Assembly (NCBI GenBank): GCA_947503365.1
Contig: CANNDT010000126.1
Span: forward strand, 1-11,008
DNA length: 11,008 bases
DNA from: CANNDT01 sp945876205
GTDB lineage: Bacteria; Acidobacteriota; Vicinamibacteria; Vicinamibacterales; UBA2999
Reading direction: 5' to 3'
Part shown: positions 1-6,484 of the stretch, piece after piece
How the letters are laid out: each line of letters starts with the position of its first letter
Position numbering within the stretch: the first letter of the stretch is position 1
The notes under the pieces: model-generated
Seen by the model: the letters and a program-made list of their open reading frames with translations, nothing else
What the model was told of the DNA's origin: nothing
Database searches by the model: none
Position numbers and translations under genes: made by a program

Positions 1-18
1 TGTGCAAGACTTCTTCAT
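1..18 (-). CDS. Start of an unidentified gene, cut by the left edge
   Basis: Only the first six codons are inside the window: ATG AAG AAG TCT TGC ACA, giving MKKSCT, read leftward from base 18. The start is supported by a very good Shine-Dalgarno AAGGAG at 29-24, five bases before the ATG. The two lysines after Met would suit the n-region of a signal peptide or pilin-like leader, but six residues cannot establish this. The product cannot be named. The gene follows the truncated sensor at 460-104 and is preceded by the structured leader at 92-19, whose closing stem ends immediately before the ATG, so its translation is probably controlled. Confidence 0.6.
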
Positions 19-92
19 GGCGGCTCCTTCTTGTGAGGCTTGCGCCTCGGGCTTAGACACCACTCGTGTATCACGAGCAGTGAGGAGCCGCC
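19..92 (-). promoter_or_regulatory. Structured 5' leader: three-way junction burying an RBS
   Basis: Read on the minus strand, bases 92-83 (GGCGGCTCCT) are perfectly complementary to 28-19 (AGGAGCCGCC), a 10-bp closing stem. Inside it, 82-72 pairs with 68-58 as an 11-bp hairpin (two G-U wobbles, loop ATA) that abuts the closing stem directly. A second hairpin, 48-44 with 39-35 (GAGGC/GCCTC), has a GCAA tetraloop of the GNRA class. Single-stranded joints are TCTAAGCCC (57-49) and ACAAGA (34-29). The 3' strand of the closing stem contains the AGGAG of the downstream gene's RBS and ends right at its ATG. This is the architecture of a translational riboswitch or cis-regulatory RNA. I do not recognise the class. 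No T-tract follows, so it is not an intrinsic terminator. Confidence 0.6.
24..29 (-). promoter_or_regulatory. Shine-Dalgarno site AAGGAG of the left-edge gene
   Basis: AAGGAG lies five bases before the ATG at 18-16. Five of its six bases are paired in the closing stem of the leader, so it is accessible only when that stem is open. This is the main reason for reading the leader as a translational switch. Confidence 0.65.
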
Positions 93-103
93 GCTTTCAA
101 TTT

Positions 104-460
104 TCAACAGCTACTGGGACATCTCCAAGCGCGGAGTGTCGAACGGTTCGGGCTGCGCAGCCAGCTCGTGAGAATAAACGTGTCAAGAGCGACGATTAGC
201 GTTGCTACATTCGGTCCAAATAGCAGAACCGCGGCGAAGACGAATGCCTCCGAAACCGAGATACGCGCGCTGACCGAAGGGACTTTGATGCTGAACGAGC
301 CCGTGAGAAAGGTCAGTCCAGCGAGTATCAGCCAGTCCGAGCGGACCGGTTGATGCAGGAGGGAGTTCGCCGCGAGCGCGATAGTGAGTATTCCGACGGC
401 GATGACCGCCATCACGTACACACGGGCCCGCAACGAGAGTTCGCGAATTGACTGGGTCAT
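104..460 (-). pseudogene. Truncated N-terminal membrane sensor domain (signalling-protein remnant)
   Basis: This is a 118-residue reading frame. Hydrophobic segments lie at about 13-33, 42-60 and 70-98, with the conserved-looking stretch 'KVPSVSARISVSEAFVFAAV' between the second and third. From memory, this is the membrane input region found at the N-terminus of acidobacterial signalling proteins that continue for hundreds of residues into HD-GYP or GGDEF output domains. Here similarity appears to stop near residue 110 ('STLRA'), the frame ends after 'WRCPSSC', and no output domain follows in any frame before the next gene. I therefore call it a 5' remnant. The ATG at 460 has no clear RBS. 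It sits 31 bases after the 'VIIWGD' tail of the protease locus, which suggests a former operon with it. An intact small membrane protein is the alternative. Confidence 0.5.
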
Positions 461-491
461 GCGAACAAGCAGATTGTGTTCGTGTTATCGG

Positions 492-521
492 TTAGTCGCC
501 CCAGATGATTACGTACTGCAT
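492..521 (-). other. Stranded out-of-frame C-terminal tail (VIIWGD-stop) or nine-codon ORF
   Basis: On the minus strand this reads ATG CAG TAC GTA ATC ATC TGG GGC GAC TAA, that is MQYVIIWGD-stop. The end strongly resembles the WSDGII repeats of the protease just upstream and the 'VIWGD' endings I associate with this protease group. It lies 40 bases beyond the protease stop in a different frame. A purine-rich AAGGGGG lies five bases before the ATG, so independent translation as a nine-residue peptide is possible. The likelier reading is the ancestral C-terminus of the protease, cut off by an indel at the end of the repeat array. Confidence 0.4.
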
Positions 522-561
522 CTTTTCCCCCTTAGTGTCGCGACCTTTGGAACCAGAGTGG

Positions 562-2256
562 TTAGTCCGACCAAATGATGCCGTCGGACCAGATGATGCC
601 GTCGGACCAGATGATGCCGTCGGACCAGATGATGCCGTCAGACCAGATGATCCCGTCGGACCAGATGATCCCATCGGACCAGATGATCCCATCGGACCAG
701 ATGATCCCGTCGGACCAGATGATCCCATCGGACCAGATGATCCCATCGGACCAGATGATCCCATCGGACCAGACGATCCCATCGGACCAGATGATCCCGT
801 CGGACCAGATGATCCCGTCCGCCCGTGTGGTGCCTTGCGCGCACGTCGCGGCCGTGCAGAACGCGTAATGTGCAGCTTCGGTTGGCTGGCCGCCGATGAC
901 GATTGGGCCCTCTTCGTCGTCTCCGTCGATCAGGCCAATCGCCGCGGCGACGTTCAGGCTTCCGGCGCCGGCTTGCAGCAGCCCGGCGTGCAGCACCTTG
1001 CTTGCGGTTGACTGCAGCAGGTGTCGCACCGCCTCGTTCGACAGCTTTCCGCGTGACTCGAGCACCAGCGCCGCGGCGCCAGAGGCGGCCGCCGTCGCCA
1101 TGCTCGCGCCCGAGAGCTCCAGGCGCAGGTCTTTGCCCTCGCGCACGATCAGCTCGGGATGCTCCTTCGCCAGCGTCGACCCGGGCACCAGCAGCCCGCG
1201 GATGCGGTTGCCCGGCGCTGCCAAATCCGGCTTCAACAGGTGATCGAGGTGCGTCAGCCCTTTCGAGCTGTAAGTCGCAATCTCGTCGTCTCCGCGCCAG
1301 ACCGTCTGCTTGGTGTTGAGCGCGCCGACGGTGATCGCAAACGGCGAGTTGCCCGGGACGCTGATCCCGCCGAGCACCTGCCGGCCGTCGGCCAGCTTGC
1401 CGTAATTGCCCGCCGACGCCACCACCACCAGACCGGCGCGATATGCGCGCTCCACCGCCTGGTCGATCGGATCGTCCTGATACGACTGCAACACCGGCCC
1501 GCCCAGCGAGAGGTTGAGCACGCGAATCTTGTACTGCCGGCGATGCGCCACCGCCCAGTCGATCGCCTCGACGACGTCGCCCGCGGTGCCGACGCCGTGG
1601 GCGTCGAGCACTTTCAGGTTAAGGAGGCTGACGCCCGGCGCCACGCCTCGCATGTTCTTGCCGGAGGCCGCAATGATCCCCGCCACGTGCGTGCCGTGGC
1701 CCTGTTCGTCGAGGGCCTTACCGCGGGGATTAGTAAAGTCAAGGTTGGCGAGGATGCGCCCCTTCAACTCGGGCACCGCCGCGATGCCGCTGTCGAGCAC
1801 CGCTACGACAATCCCCTCGCCGGTATAGCCGTCACGGCCGTTTCCGTTGCCGTTCCGGTTCCCGTTCTCGCGCAAGCGGGGCCACACCTGGTCGGCGCCA
1901 ATCGACTGCACGGTGACCGCCATGTCGGCGTGCAACTGGTAATTGCCCGACACCTGGTCGAGATCCGTATCATCGGCGACCTGCGCCAGCCGCCCGGCCG
2001 GCACGTCCAACACCGCACCGGTCTCGAGGCGCTTTCGGACCCGCAGGCCGTGCCGCGCGGCAATCGCATCCACCCTCGCCTGGGTGCCGGTGACGATGAC
2101 GCTGGAGTCGGTCGGGTCGCCGGCGCGAAGCCGGTCGTGAATGTCTGCGGAGAGACGGGCGCGACGGCGTGATTGCGCCGCCGCGTCGTCATATGAGAGC
2201 AGCAGCGCCACCGTGGTGACGAGGCAGAGGACTACGGCTCGCTGCGGGATCGTCAT
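562..2256 (-). CDS. Secreted subtilisin-like S8 serine endopeptidase with WSDGII-repeat tail
   Basis: A 564-residue exported protease. Order: signal peptide about 1-28 ending in 'DAAAQ'; a propeptide-like region about 30-115 of the inhibitor type; an odd NGNRNGNGNG linker at 131-140; then the subtilase domain. Catalytic residues are visible: Asp155 in 'VAVLDSGIA', His187 in 'GHGTHVAG', oxyanion Asn284 in 'SAGNYG' and Ser385 in 'SGASMATAAASG', so it should be active. After the domain (about 440) come a short acidic joint, two cysteines (467 and 472) and 14 copies of DGIIWS (480-563) ending in Asp564. The start ATG has AGAGG six bases upstream. It lies 30 bases downstream of the HTH gene and is probably co-transcribed with it. 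Likely role: extracellular or periplasmic protein degradation. The function of the tail is unknown (anchoring, secretion or binding are guesses). Confidence 0.93.
   Translation of the reverse strand: MTIPQRAVVLCLVTTVALLLSYDDAAAQSRRRARLSADIHDRLRAGDPTDSSVIVTGTQARVDAIAARHGLRVRKRLETGAVLDVPAGRLAQVADDTDLDQVSGNYQLHADMAVTVQSIGADQVWPRLRENGNRNGNGNGRDGYTGEGIVVAVLDSGIAAVPELKGRILANLDFTNPRGKALDEQGHGTHVAGIIAASGKNMRGVAPGVSLLNLKVLDAHGVGTAGDVVEAIDWAVAHRRQYKIRVLNLSLGGPVLQSYQDDPIDQAVERAYRAGLVVVASAGNYGKLADGRQVLGGISVPGNSPFAITVGALNTKQTVWRGDDEIATYSSKGLTHLDHLLKPDLAAPGNRIRGLLVPGSTLAKEHPELIVREGKDLRLELSGASMATAAASGAAALVLESRGKLSNEAVRHLLQSTASKVLHAGLLQAGAGSLNVAAAIGLIDGDDEEGPIVIGGQPTEAAHYAFCTAATCAQGTTRADGIIWSDGIIWSDGIVWSDGIIWSDGIIWSDGIIWSDGIIWSDGIIWSDGIIWSDGIIWSDGIIWSDGIIWSDGIIWSDGIIWSD
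565..816. repeat. 14 tandem 18-bp repeats encoding DGIIWS
   Basis: Fourteen exact-length 18-bp units run from 565 to 816, consensus on the plus strand RTCGGACCAGATGATSCC. They fall into two blocks: four units with GATGCC (565-636, at the 3' end of the gene) and ten with GATCCC (637-816), with G/A variation at the first base. Only one unit changes the protein (763-780, GIVW instead of GIIW). Conservation at nucleotide level as well as protein level indicates recent expansion or homogenisation. The unit length is a multiple of three and free of stops, so copy number can change without breaking the frame. That also explains the long spurious open frames on both strands here. Confidence 0.97.
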
Positions 2257-2286
2257 GGGAATCCTCTGAAGCCCTGGGTTCGGTAC

Positions 2287-2568
2287 CTAGTTCCTCTGCG
2301 AGGGCCGCACGCTGAACGTGGCGGCTGACGCCGAGGTCGAAAACGCCTGCGGCCTGAAGCCGAGGTCGTAGAGCGATTCTACGAGGACCCTCTGTGAACC
2401 ACCCAGCGTGCGGATGGTGTGCAGACGGCCGTCGCGAATGCGGTTGTAGATCGTGCGCCGGGAGACGCTGAGCAACTGCGCGGCCTGGTCGATCGAGACA
2501 CTTCGGCCAAGACGCGGTTCGCCTATCTCCCCTTCTCCGCGATCGGTGTGTTGGGTCTGACTAGACAC
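2287..2568 (-). CDS. Small HTH DNA-binding protein, excisionase/MerR-like (helix-turn-helix type 17)
   Basis: A 93-residue protein. Residues about 24-66 form a compact winged-helix/MerR-like HTH of the excisionase family: 'SIDQAAQLLSVSRRTIYNRI' followed by a basic wing, 'RDGRLHTIRTLGGSQRVLVE'. These single-domain proteins read DNA with 'TIYNRIRDGRL' and usually act as local regulators. The flanks (1-22 and 70-93) look disordered. I chose the GTG at 2568 because GAGGGGAGGG ends five bases before it. An in-frame GTG at 2613 would add 15 residues but has no comparable RBS. It lies 30 bases upstream of the protease gene and divergent from the transporter operon, so it may regulate either or both. 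No integrase is nearby, so a true excisionase role is unlikely. Confidence 0.75.
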   Translation of the reverse strand: MSSQTQHTDRGEGEIGEPRLGRSVSIDQAAQLLSVSRRTIYNRIRDGRLHTIRTLGGSQRVLVESLYDLGFRPQAFSTSASAATFSVRPSQRN

Positions 2569-2573
2569 GTTGA

Positions 2574-2583
2574 CCCTCCCCTC
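2574..2583 (-). promoter_or_regulatory. Strong Shine-Dalgarno site that fixes the HTH gene start
   Basis: The minus strand reads GAGGGGAGGG, then TCAAC, then GTG. This near-ideal anti-16S match at five-base spacing favours the GTG at 2568 over the longer GTG start at 2613. Confidence 0.6.
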
Positions 2584-2763
2584 GGCGCCACCCACTGGCA
2601 GACTTGGTGCCACGCTCCGGCGCGTCGAGTCTCGAAGGATCTAAACCGTTGCGGAGAAAGCGGTTATCCCGCGTGTTGCGGATCGGCACACGGAGGTCGA
2701 TTATTGACAGCTGGGGCAGCGGCTTAGCCGCCGGACGTGTGCGCGCGCGATGCTTGTGGCCGT

Positions 2764-2794
2764 TCTGCACGCAATGTGTTGAAATCTGCACGCA
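2764..2794. promoter_or_regulatory. 10-bp direct repeat, candidate operator upstream of the transporter operon
   Basis: TCTGCACGCA occurs exactly at 2764-2773 and again at 2785-2794. Start-to-start spacing is 21 bp, two turns of the helix, so a protein could bind both copies on one DNA face. The repeat lies 42-72 bases before the GTG start of the substrate-binding protein, inside the 267-bp region shared with the divergent HTH/protease operon. A TTGACA at 2704-2709 has no convincing -10 partner, so I do not mark a promoter. The neighbouring HTH protein is a natural candidate binder, by inference only. Confidence 0.35.
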
Positions 2795-2835
2795 CCTTTT
2801 GGGGGCGGTCAAGAAGTTGGCCGGGGCAACAAGAA

Positions 2836-4572
2836 GTGAACGCGAAACGTTTTCCAATTGCGGGAATTTTCGTGACGGCGCTGCTGCTCGTGGGCGGCCT
2901 CGTCATCTATTGGCAGTCGAGCGGCGACTCCGGGCCGGCGTCTGCGCCGGCGACAGCGCGACGAGGCGGACAGGTGGTCGCCTCGGTGCGCGGCGAGCCG
3001 CGCTCGTTCAACCGCTTCGTGGCGAGCGACCTCACCTCCGTCCTGATCAGCGAGCTGACGCAGGGGCGCCTGGTCCGGATCAACCGCAACTCCTTCGAGC
3101 TCGAACCATGGCTGGCGGAGAAGTGGGAGTCGAGCGCCGACGGCCGCACGCACACCTTTCACCTGCGCCCGGGCGTCACCTGGTCTGACGGGACGCCGTT
3201 CACGTCGGCCGACGTCCTCTTCTCGCTGCGCGCGGTGTTCGACCCGAAGGTCGAAAGCCCGATCGCCAGCGCGCTCAGGGTAGGCGGGCAGCCGATTCGC
3301 GCCGCCGCCCCGGATCCGCAGACGGTCGTCTTCACCTACGCGGGGCCGTCGGGGCCCGGCGTCGGCCTGCTCAACAGCCTGACGATCCTGCCGAAGCACA
3401 AGCTCGAAGCGGCGCTCGACGCCGGGACGCTCGCCACCGCCTGGGAATCGAAGACCCCGCTCACCGAGATCGTCGGCACGGGCGCCTTCGTCCTGCGCGA
3501 GTACCTGCCGGGGCAGCGCCTCGTGCTCGATCGCAACCCGCGCTACTGGCGCAAGGCGGCCGACGGCCAGGCGCTGCCGTACCTCGATCGCCTCGTCCTC
3601 GAGATGGTGCCCGAGCAGAACGCCGAGCTGCTGCGCCTGCAGGCGGGCTCGACTGACCTTACTTATACAGAACTGCGCTCCGAGGATTACGTAGCCGCGC
3701 GCCGCGGCGAAGAAGAAGGGCGCCTGAAGGTGATCGAGCTGGGCGTCGCGCCCGACGCCGACGCCTTCTGGTTCTGCCTCAAGCCCGACGCGAAGAAGGG
3801 CGACAAGCGCTTTGCCTTCGTGCAGAAACCGGAGTTTCGCCAGGCGCTCTCCTACGCGGTGGATCGGGAAGCGTTTGCCGAAACGGTGTTCCTCGGCGCG
3901 GCGGTGCCGATCTGGGGACCGATCACGCCGGGTAACAAGGTGTGGTTCTGGCCCGACATCCCGCGCTATCCGCACAACGTCGACAAAGCCAAGGAGATCC
4001 TCAAGAGCATCGGCCTCGAAGACCGCAACGCCAACGGCACCGTCGAGGACGCCAGCGGCACCGAGGCGAAGTTCACCGTGATCACGCAGCGCGGCATCGG
4101 CTCCTACGATCGCGGCACGGTGGTGCTGCGGGATGCGGCCAAGGCGGTCGGCGTCACGCTCGACATCGCGCCGCTCGAATTCGGGGCGATGCTGAAGCGG
4201 CTGATGGCGTGCGACTATGACGCGATCTACATGCGTCCGCTCTTCACGGATCTCGATCCGGCAGGCAACATGGATTTCTGGCTCAGCTCGGGCTCCACGC
4301 ACCTGTGGAACCTGGAGGGGAAGTCGCCGGCCACCGACTGGGAGCGGCGCATCGACACGCTGATGCTCGAGCAGGCTTCGTCGATCGATCCGGATCGGCG
4401 GAAGATGCAGTTCGAGGCGGTGCAGAAGATCTTCGCCGAGAATGTGCCGGTGCTCTACTTTGCCGCGCCGCGGATGTACTACGCCTACAACGCGCGCCTC
4501 CAGGGCGTCGTCCCGTCGGTGCAGCGGCCGCCGGTGTTGTGGAACGCGGATAGTTTGAGCGTCACGCCTTAA
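2836..4572 (+). CDS. ABC transporter substrate-binding protein, family 5 (oligopeptide/dipeptide type)
   Basis: A 578-residue extracytoplasmic solute receptor of the DppA/OppA class (SBP_bac_5), which captures peptides or similar ligands for the two permeases that follow. Residues about 8-26 are one hydrophobic N-terminal segment without a lipobox cysteine, so it looks like a signal anchor or uncleaved leader rather than a lipoprotein. The family signature is clear: 'EPRSFNRF' at 54-61 and 'TFHLRPGVTWSDGTPFTSAD' starting near 107, then 'QALSYAVDREAF' in the second lobe. The GTG at 2836 is chosen because it gives MNAKRF plus the hydrophobic leader; upstream codons give an unlikely basic extension. 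The RBS is weak (GGGG about nine bases upstream). The stop overlaps the next start by one base (TAATG). The ligand cannot be told from sequence. Confidence 0.88.
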   Translation: MNAKRFPIAGIFVTALLLVGGLVIYWQSSGDSGPASAPATARRGGQVVASVRGEPRSFNRFVASDLTSVLISELTQGRLVRINRNSFELEPWLAEKWESSADGRTHTFHLRPGVTWSDGTPFTSADVLFSLRAVFDPKVESPIASALRVGGQPIRAAAPDPQTVVFTYAGPSGPGVGLLNSLTILPKHKLEAALDAGTLATAWESKTPLTEIVGTGAFVLREYLPGQRLVLDRNPRYWRKAADGQALPYLDRLVLEMVPEQNAELLRLQAGSTDLTYTELRSEDYVAARRGEEEGRLKVIELGVAPDADAFWFCLKPDAKKGDKRFAFVQKPEFRQALSYAVDREAFAETVFLGAAVPIWGPITPGNKVWFWPDIPRYPHNVDKAKEILKSIGLEDRNANGTVEDASGTEAKFTVITQRGIGSYDRGTVVLRDAAKAVGVTLDIAPLEFGAMLKRLMACDYDAIYMRPLFTDLDPAGNMDFWLSSGSTHLWNLEGKSPATDWERRIDTLMLEQASSIDPDRRKMQFEAVQKIFAENVPVLYFAAPRMYYAYNARLQGVVPSVQRPPVLWNADSLSVTP

Positions 4573-5537
4573 TGGCGCGATTTCTGGTCCGGCGGCTCTT
4601 TTTCGCGATCTTCCTGGTCTTTGCGGTGTCGTCGGCGGCGCTCTTTCTGACGCGCCTGGCGCCGGGTGATGTTACGGCGCAGCTTGGCGCGTTTGCCTCG
4701 GCGGCGGAGGTCGAGCGCACGCGGGCGCAGTTCGATCTCGATCGCGGTCCGGTCGCGCAGTGGGCGCTCTGGATGTCCCGTGCGGCGCGCTTCGACTTCG
4801 GCAGCTCGTTTCTCTACAACCGTCCGGTCGGCGCGCTGATTCGCGGCGCTGCGGCCAACACGGCAACGTTGGCGGTCGTGGCGCTGGTGGGAGCGACACT
4901 CCTCGGCATCCCGCTCGGCATCATCACCGGCAGCCGCCGCGGCACGGCGTCGGCGCTGATTCGCGGCGTGTCGCTGGTGTTTCTCTCCATTCCTCCGCTC
5001 CTCACCTCGCTCCTGCTCGTCTTCATCGCGTCGCGCACGCGCTGGTTTCCGGCGGGAGGCATGACCTCGGTCAACGCGGTCGATCTCTCATGGTCGGCGT
5101 GGCTGGCGGATGTCGCGCTGCACTTACCGCTCCCGGCGCTGGCGCTCGCCTTGCCGCTGGCCGCCACCTTCGAGCGCCTGCAGGCGCAGTCGATGACCGA
5201 GACGATCAACCAGCCGTTCGTGCTCGCCGCGGTCGCGCGCGGCGTGCCGGCCAACGACGTCATCGTCTGGCACGCATGGCGCGCATCGCTCCGGCCGATC
5301 TGCGCGATCTACGGTCTGGCGATAGGCGCCTTGCTCTCGGGTTCGTTCGTCGTTGAGTACGTCACGGCCTGGCCGGGGCTCGGACGCCTGATGTACGAAG
5401 CGCTGCGTGCGCGCGACGTGTATCTCGTGGCCGGATGCGCGGCAATGGGCGCCCTCTTTCTCGCCATCGGGAGCCTGATTGCCGACATGCTGCTCGCCGC
5501 GGCCGATCCGCGCGTGCGCGAGGCACAGGCATCATGA
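4572..5537 (+). CDS. ABC transporter inner-membrane permease, DppB/OppB type
   Basis: A 321-residue integral membrane permease. It begins with the typical 'RFLVRRLFFAIFLVFAVSSA' first helix, then a periplasmic loop containing 'LAPGDV' and the helices of the binding-protein-dependent transport domain (about 95-310). The cytoplasmic EAA-type loop that touches the ATPase is at about 216-241 ('LAAVARGVPANDV...HAWRASLRP'). It keeps the Gly and His but has Leu in place of the usual Glu and Arg-Pro at its end. 'WPGLGRLMYEALRARD' (267-282) is a hallmark of this subfamily. It pairs with the next gene to form the channel. Its start overlaps the receptor gene's stop and its stop overlaps the next start (ATGA), indicating coupled synthesis. 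Confidence 0.9.
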   Translation: MARFLVRRLFFAIFLVFAVSSAALFLTRLAPGDVTAQLGAFASAAEVERTRAQFDLDRGPVAQWALWMSRAARFDFGSSFLYNRPVGALIRGAAANTATLAVVALVGATLLGIPLGIITGSRRGTASALIRGVSLVFLSIPPLLTSLLLVFIASRTRWFPAGGMTSVNAVDLSWSAWLADVALHLPLPALALALPLAATFERLQAQSMTETINQPFVLAAVARGVPANDVIVWHAWRASLRPICAIYGLAIGALLSGSFVVEYVTAWPGLGRLMYEALRARDVYLVAGCAAMGALFLAIGSLIADMLLAAADPRVREAQAS

Positions 5538-6484
5538 GGAAGGCGGGCCTCACCCTGCTCGGGTTGGTGATCTTCCTGGCCATTGCGGCGCCGGTGCTCG
5601 CGCCGAATTCACCGGACAAAGTCTTCTCAGATCTCTTGTACGCGCCTCCGACTGATCTGCACGTCGGCTACATCCATCCGGTTCGTTTGGTGAGCCGTCT
5701 CGAGCGACGCTTCGAAGAAGATGAAGCGGTCCGTGTGCCGATGGAGCTCTTCACCCGCGGCAGGTTTCTGTCGGTTGACGATACGCAGGGCCCGCTGCTG
5801 ATCCTCGGCGCGGATGCGTTCGGACGCGACATCTTCGCTCGTCTGCTCTACGGCGCCCGCACCTCGCTCGCGCTCGCCGTGCTCTCCACCATCGGCGCCT
5901 TGCTCATCGGCGCCATCGTCGGCGGGATCGCGGGATACGCCGGCGGCCTGGTGGACGAACTGCTGTCGCGCTTTTCGGATTTCATCCTCGTGCTGCCGGC
6001 GATCTACGTGGCGCTGGCGCTGCGCGCGGTGATGCCGCTCGTGCTGCCGGCGAGCACGGTGTTCGCCGTGCTCACGGGCATTTTCGCTCTCATGGGCTGG
6101 CCGATCGTCGCGCGCGGCGTGCGGGCGATCATCGCCTCGGAGCGCGAGCGCGAGTATGCGATGGCGGGGGTGGCGCTTGGCGCCGGTCCCGCCCGGCTGC
6201 TCCTGCTGCACCTGATGCCAGCGGCGCGCGGCTACCTCGTCGTCCAGGCGACGCTCCTCCTGCCCGCATTCATCCTGGCTGAAGCCACCCTCTCGTACGT
6301 CGGCCTCGGCTTTCCCGACTCGGTGCCGACGTGGGGGACGATGCTGCAGGAGGCGTCGAACGTGGCCCTGGTGGGCGATGCGCCGTGGATGCTGGCGCCC
6401 GCGGCGGCGATCTTCTTGCTCGTGCTGGCGGTGAACCTGACGGTTCAAGGAGTCGGCCGCGCACCTGTACAATTGGAGCCTTGA
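5534..6484 (+). CDS. ABC transporter inner-membrane permease, DppC/OppC type
   Basis: A 316-residue partner permease. The first helix is at 5-23, followed by an unusually long stretch to the subfamily signature 'LGADAFGRDIFARLLYGART' (91-110). The intervening loop (about 24-90, charged around 52-66) is longer than I expect for DppC. The EAA loop is well preserved at 209-231: 'AMAGVALGAGPARLLLLHLM' and Pro. 'EATLSYVGLGFP' (250-261) is characteristic. The ATG at 5534 overlaps the previous stop as ATGA and is preferred over an upstream in-frame start that would add 33 residues unlike the family. The expected dppD/dppF ATPase genes do not follow; an aldolase gene does. Confidence 0.9.
   Translation: MRKAGLTLLGLVIFLAIAAPVLAPNSPDKVFSDLLYAPPTDLHVGYIHPVRLVSRLERRFEEDEAVRVPMELFTRGRFLSVDDTQGPLLILGADAFGRDIFARLLYGARTSLALAVLSTIGALLIGAIVGGIAGYAGGLVDELLSRFSDFILVLPAIYVALALRAVMPLVLPASTVFAVLTGIFALMGWPIVARGVRAIIASEREREYAMAGVALGAGPARLLLLHLMPAARGYLVVQATLLLPAFILAEATLSYVGLGFPDSVPTWGTMLQEASNVALVGDAPWMLAPAAAIFLLVLAVNLTVQGVGRAPVQLEP

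Noticed and set aside
19..92. tRNA gene (the folded unit is 74 bases)
   Set aside because: The closing stem is 10 bp, there is no anticodon arm, and no TTCGA-type T-loop is present.
19..92. c-di-GMP riboswitch or integron attC site
   Set aside because: The conserved GEMM core bases and the GTTRRRY/RYYYAAC attC ends are absent. The only overlap is a GNRA loop, which is common.
565..816. CRISPR array
   Set aside because: Units are contiguous 18-mers without variable spacers and encode a protein repeat.
492..1011. Open frames on both strands across the 18-bp repeats (for example GPDDPI and MIPSDQ readings)
   Set aside because: They are a by-product of a stop-free repeat with a length divisible by three. 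Only the minus-strand frame continues into a complete S8 protease with signal peptide and catalytic residues.
1159..2172. 337-codon plus-strand open frame
   Set aside because: It lies entirely opposite the S8 protease. It has the Arg/Ala/His-rich composition of a high-GC shadow frame and no recognisable motif.
2704..2709. TTGACA as a -35 box for the transporter operon
   Set aside because: The expected -10 position, 16-18 bases on, is GC-rich (within GCGGCTTAGCCGC) with no TATAAT-like hexamer.
2809..4302. 497-codon minus-strand open frame
   Set aside because: It is a shadow of the substrate-binding protein gene, which has clear family signatures on the plus strand.
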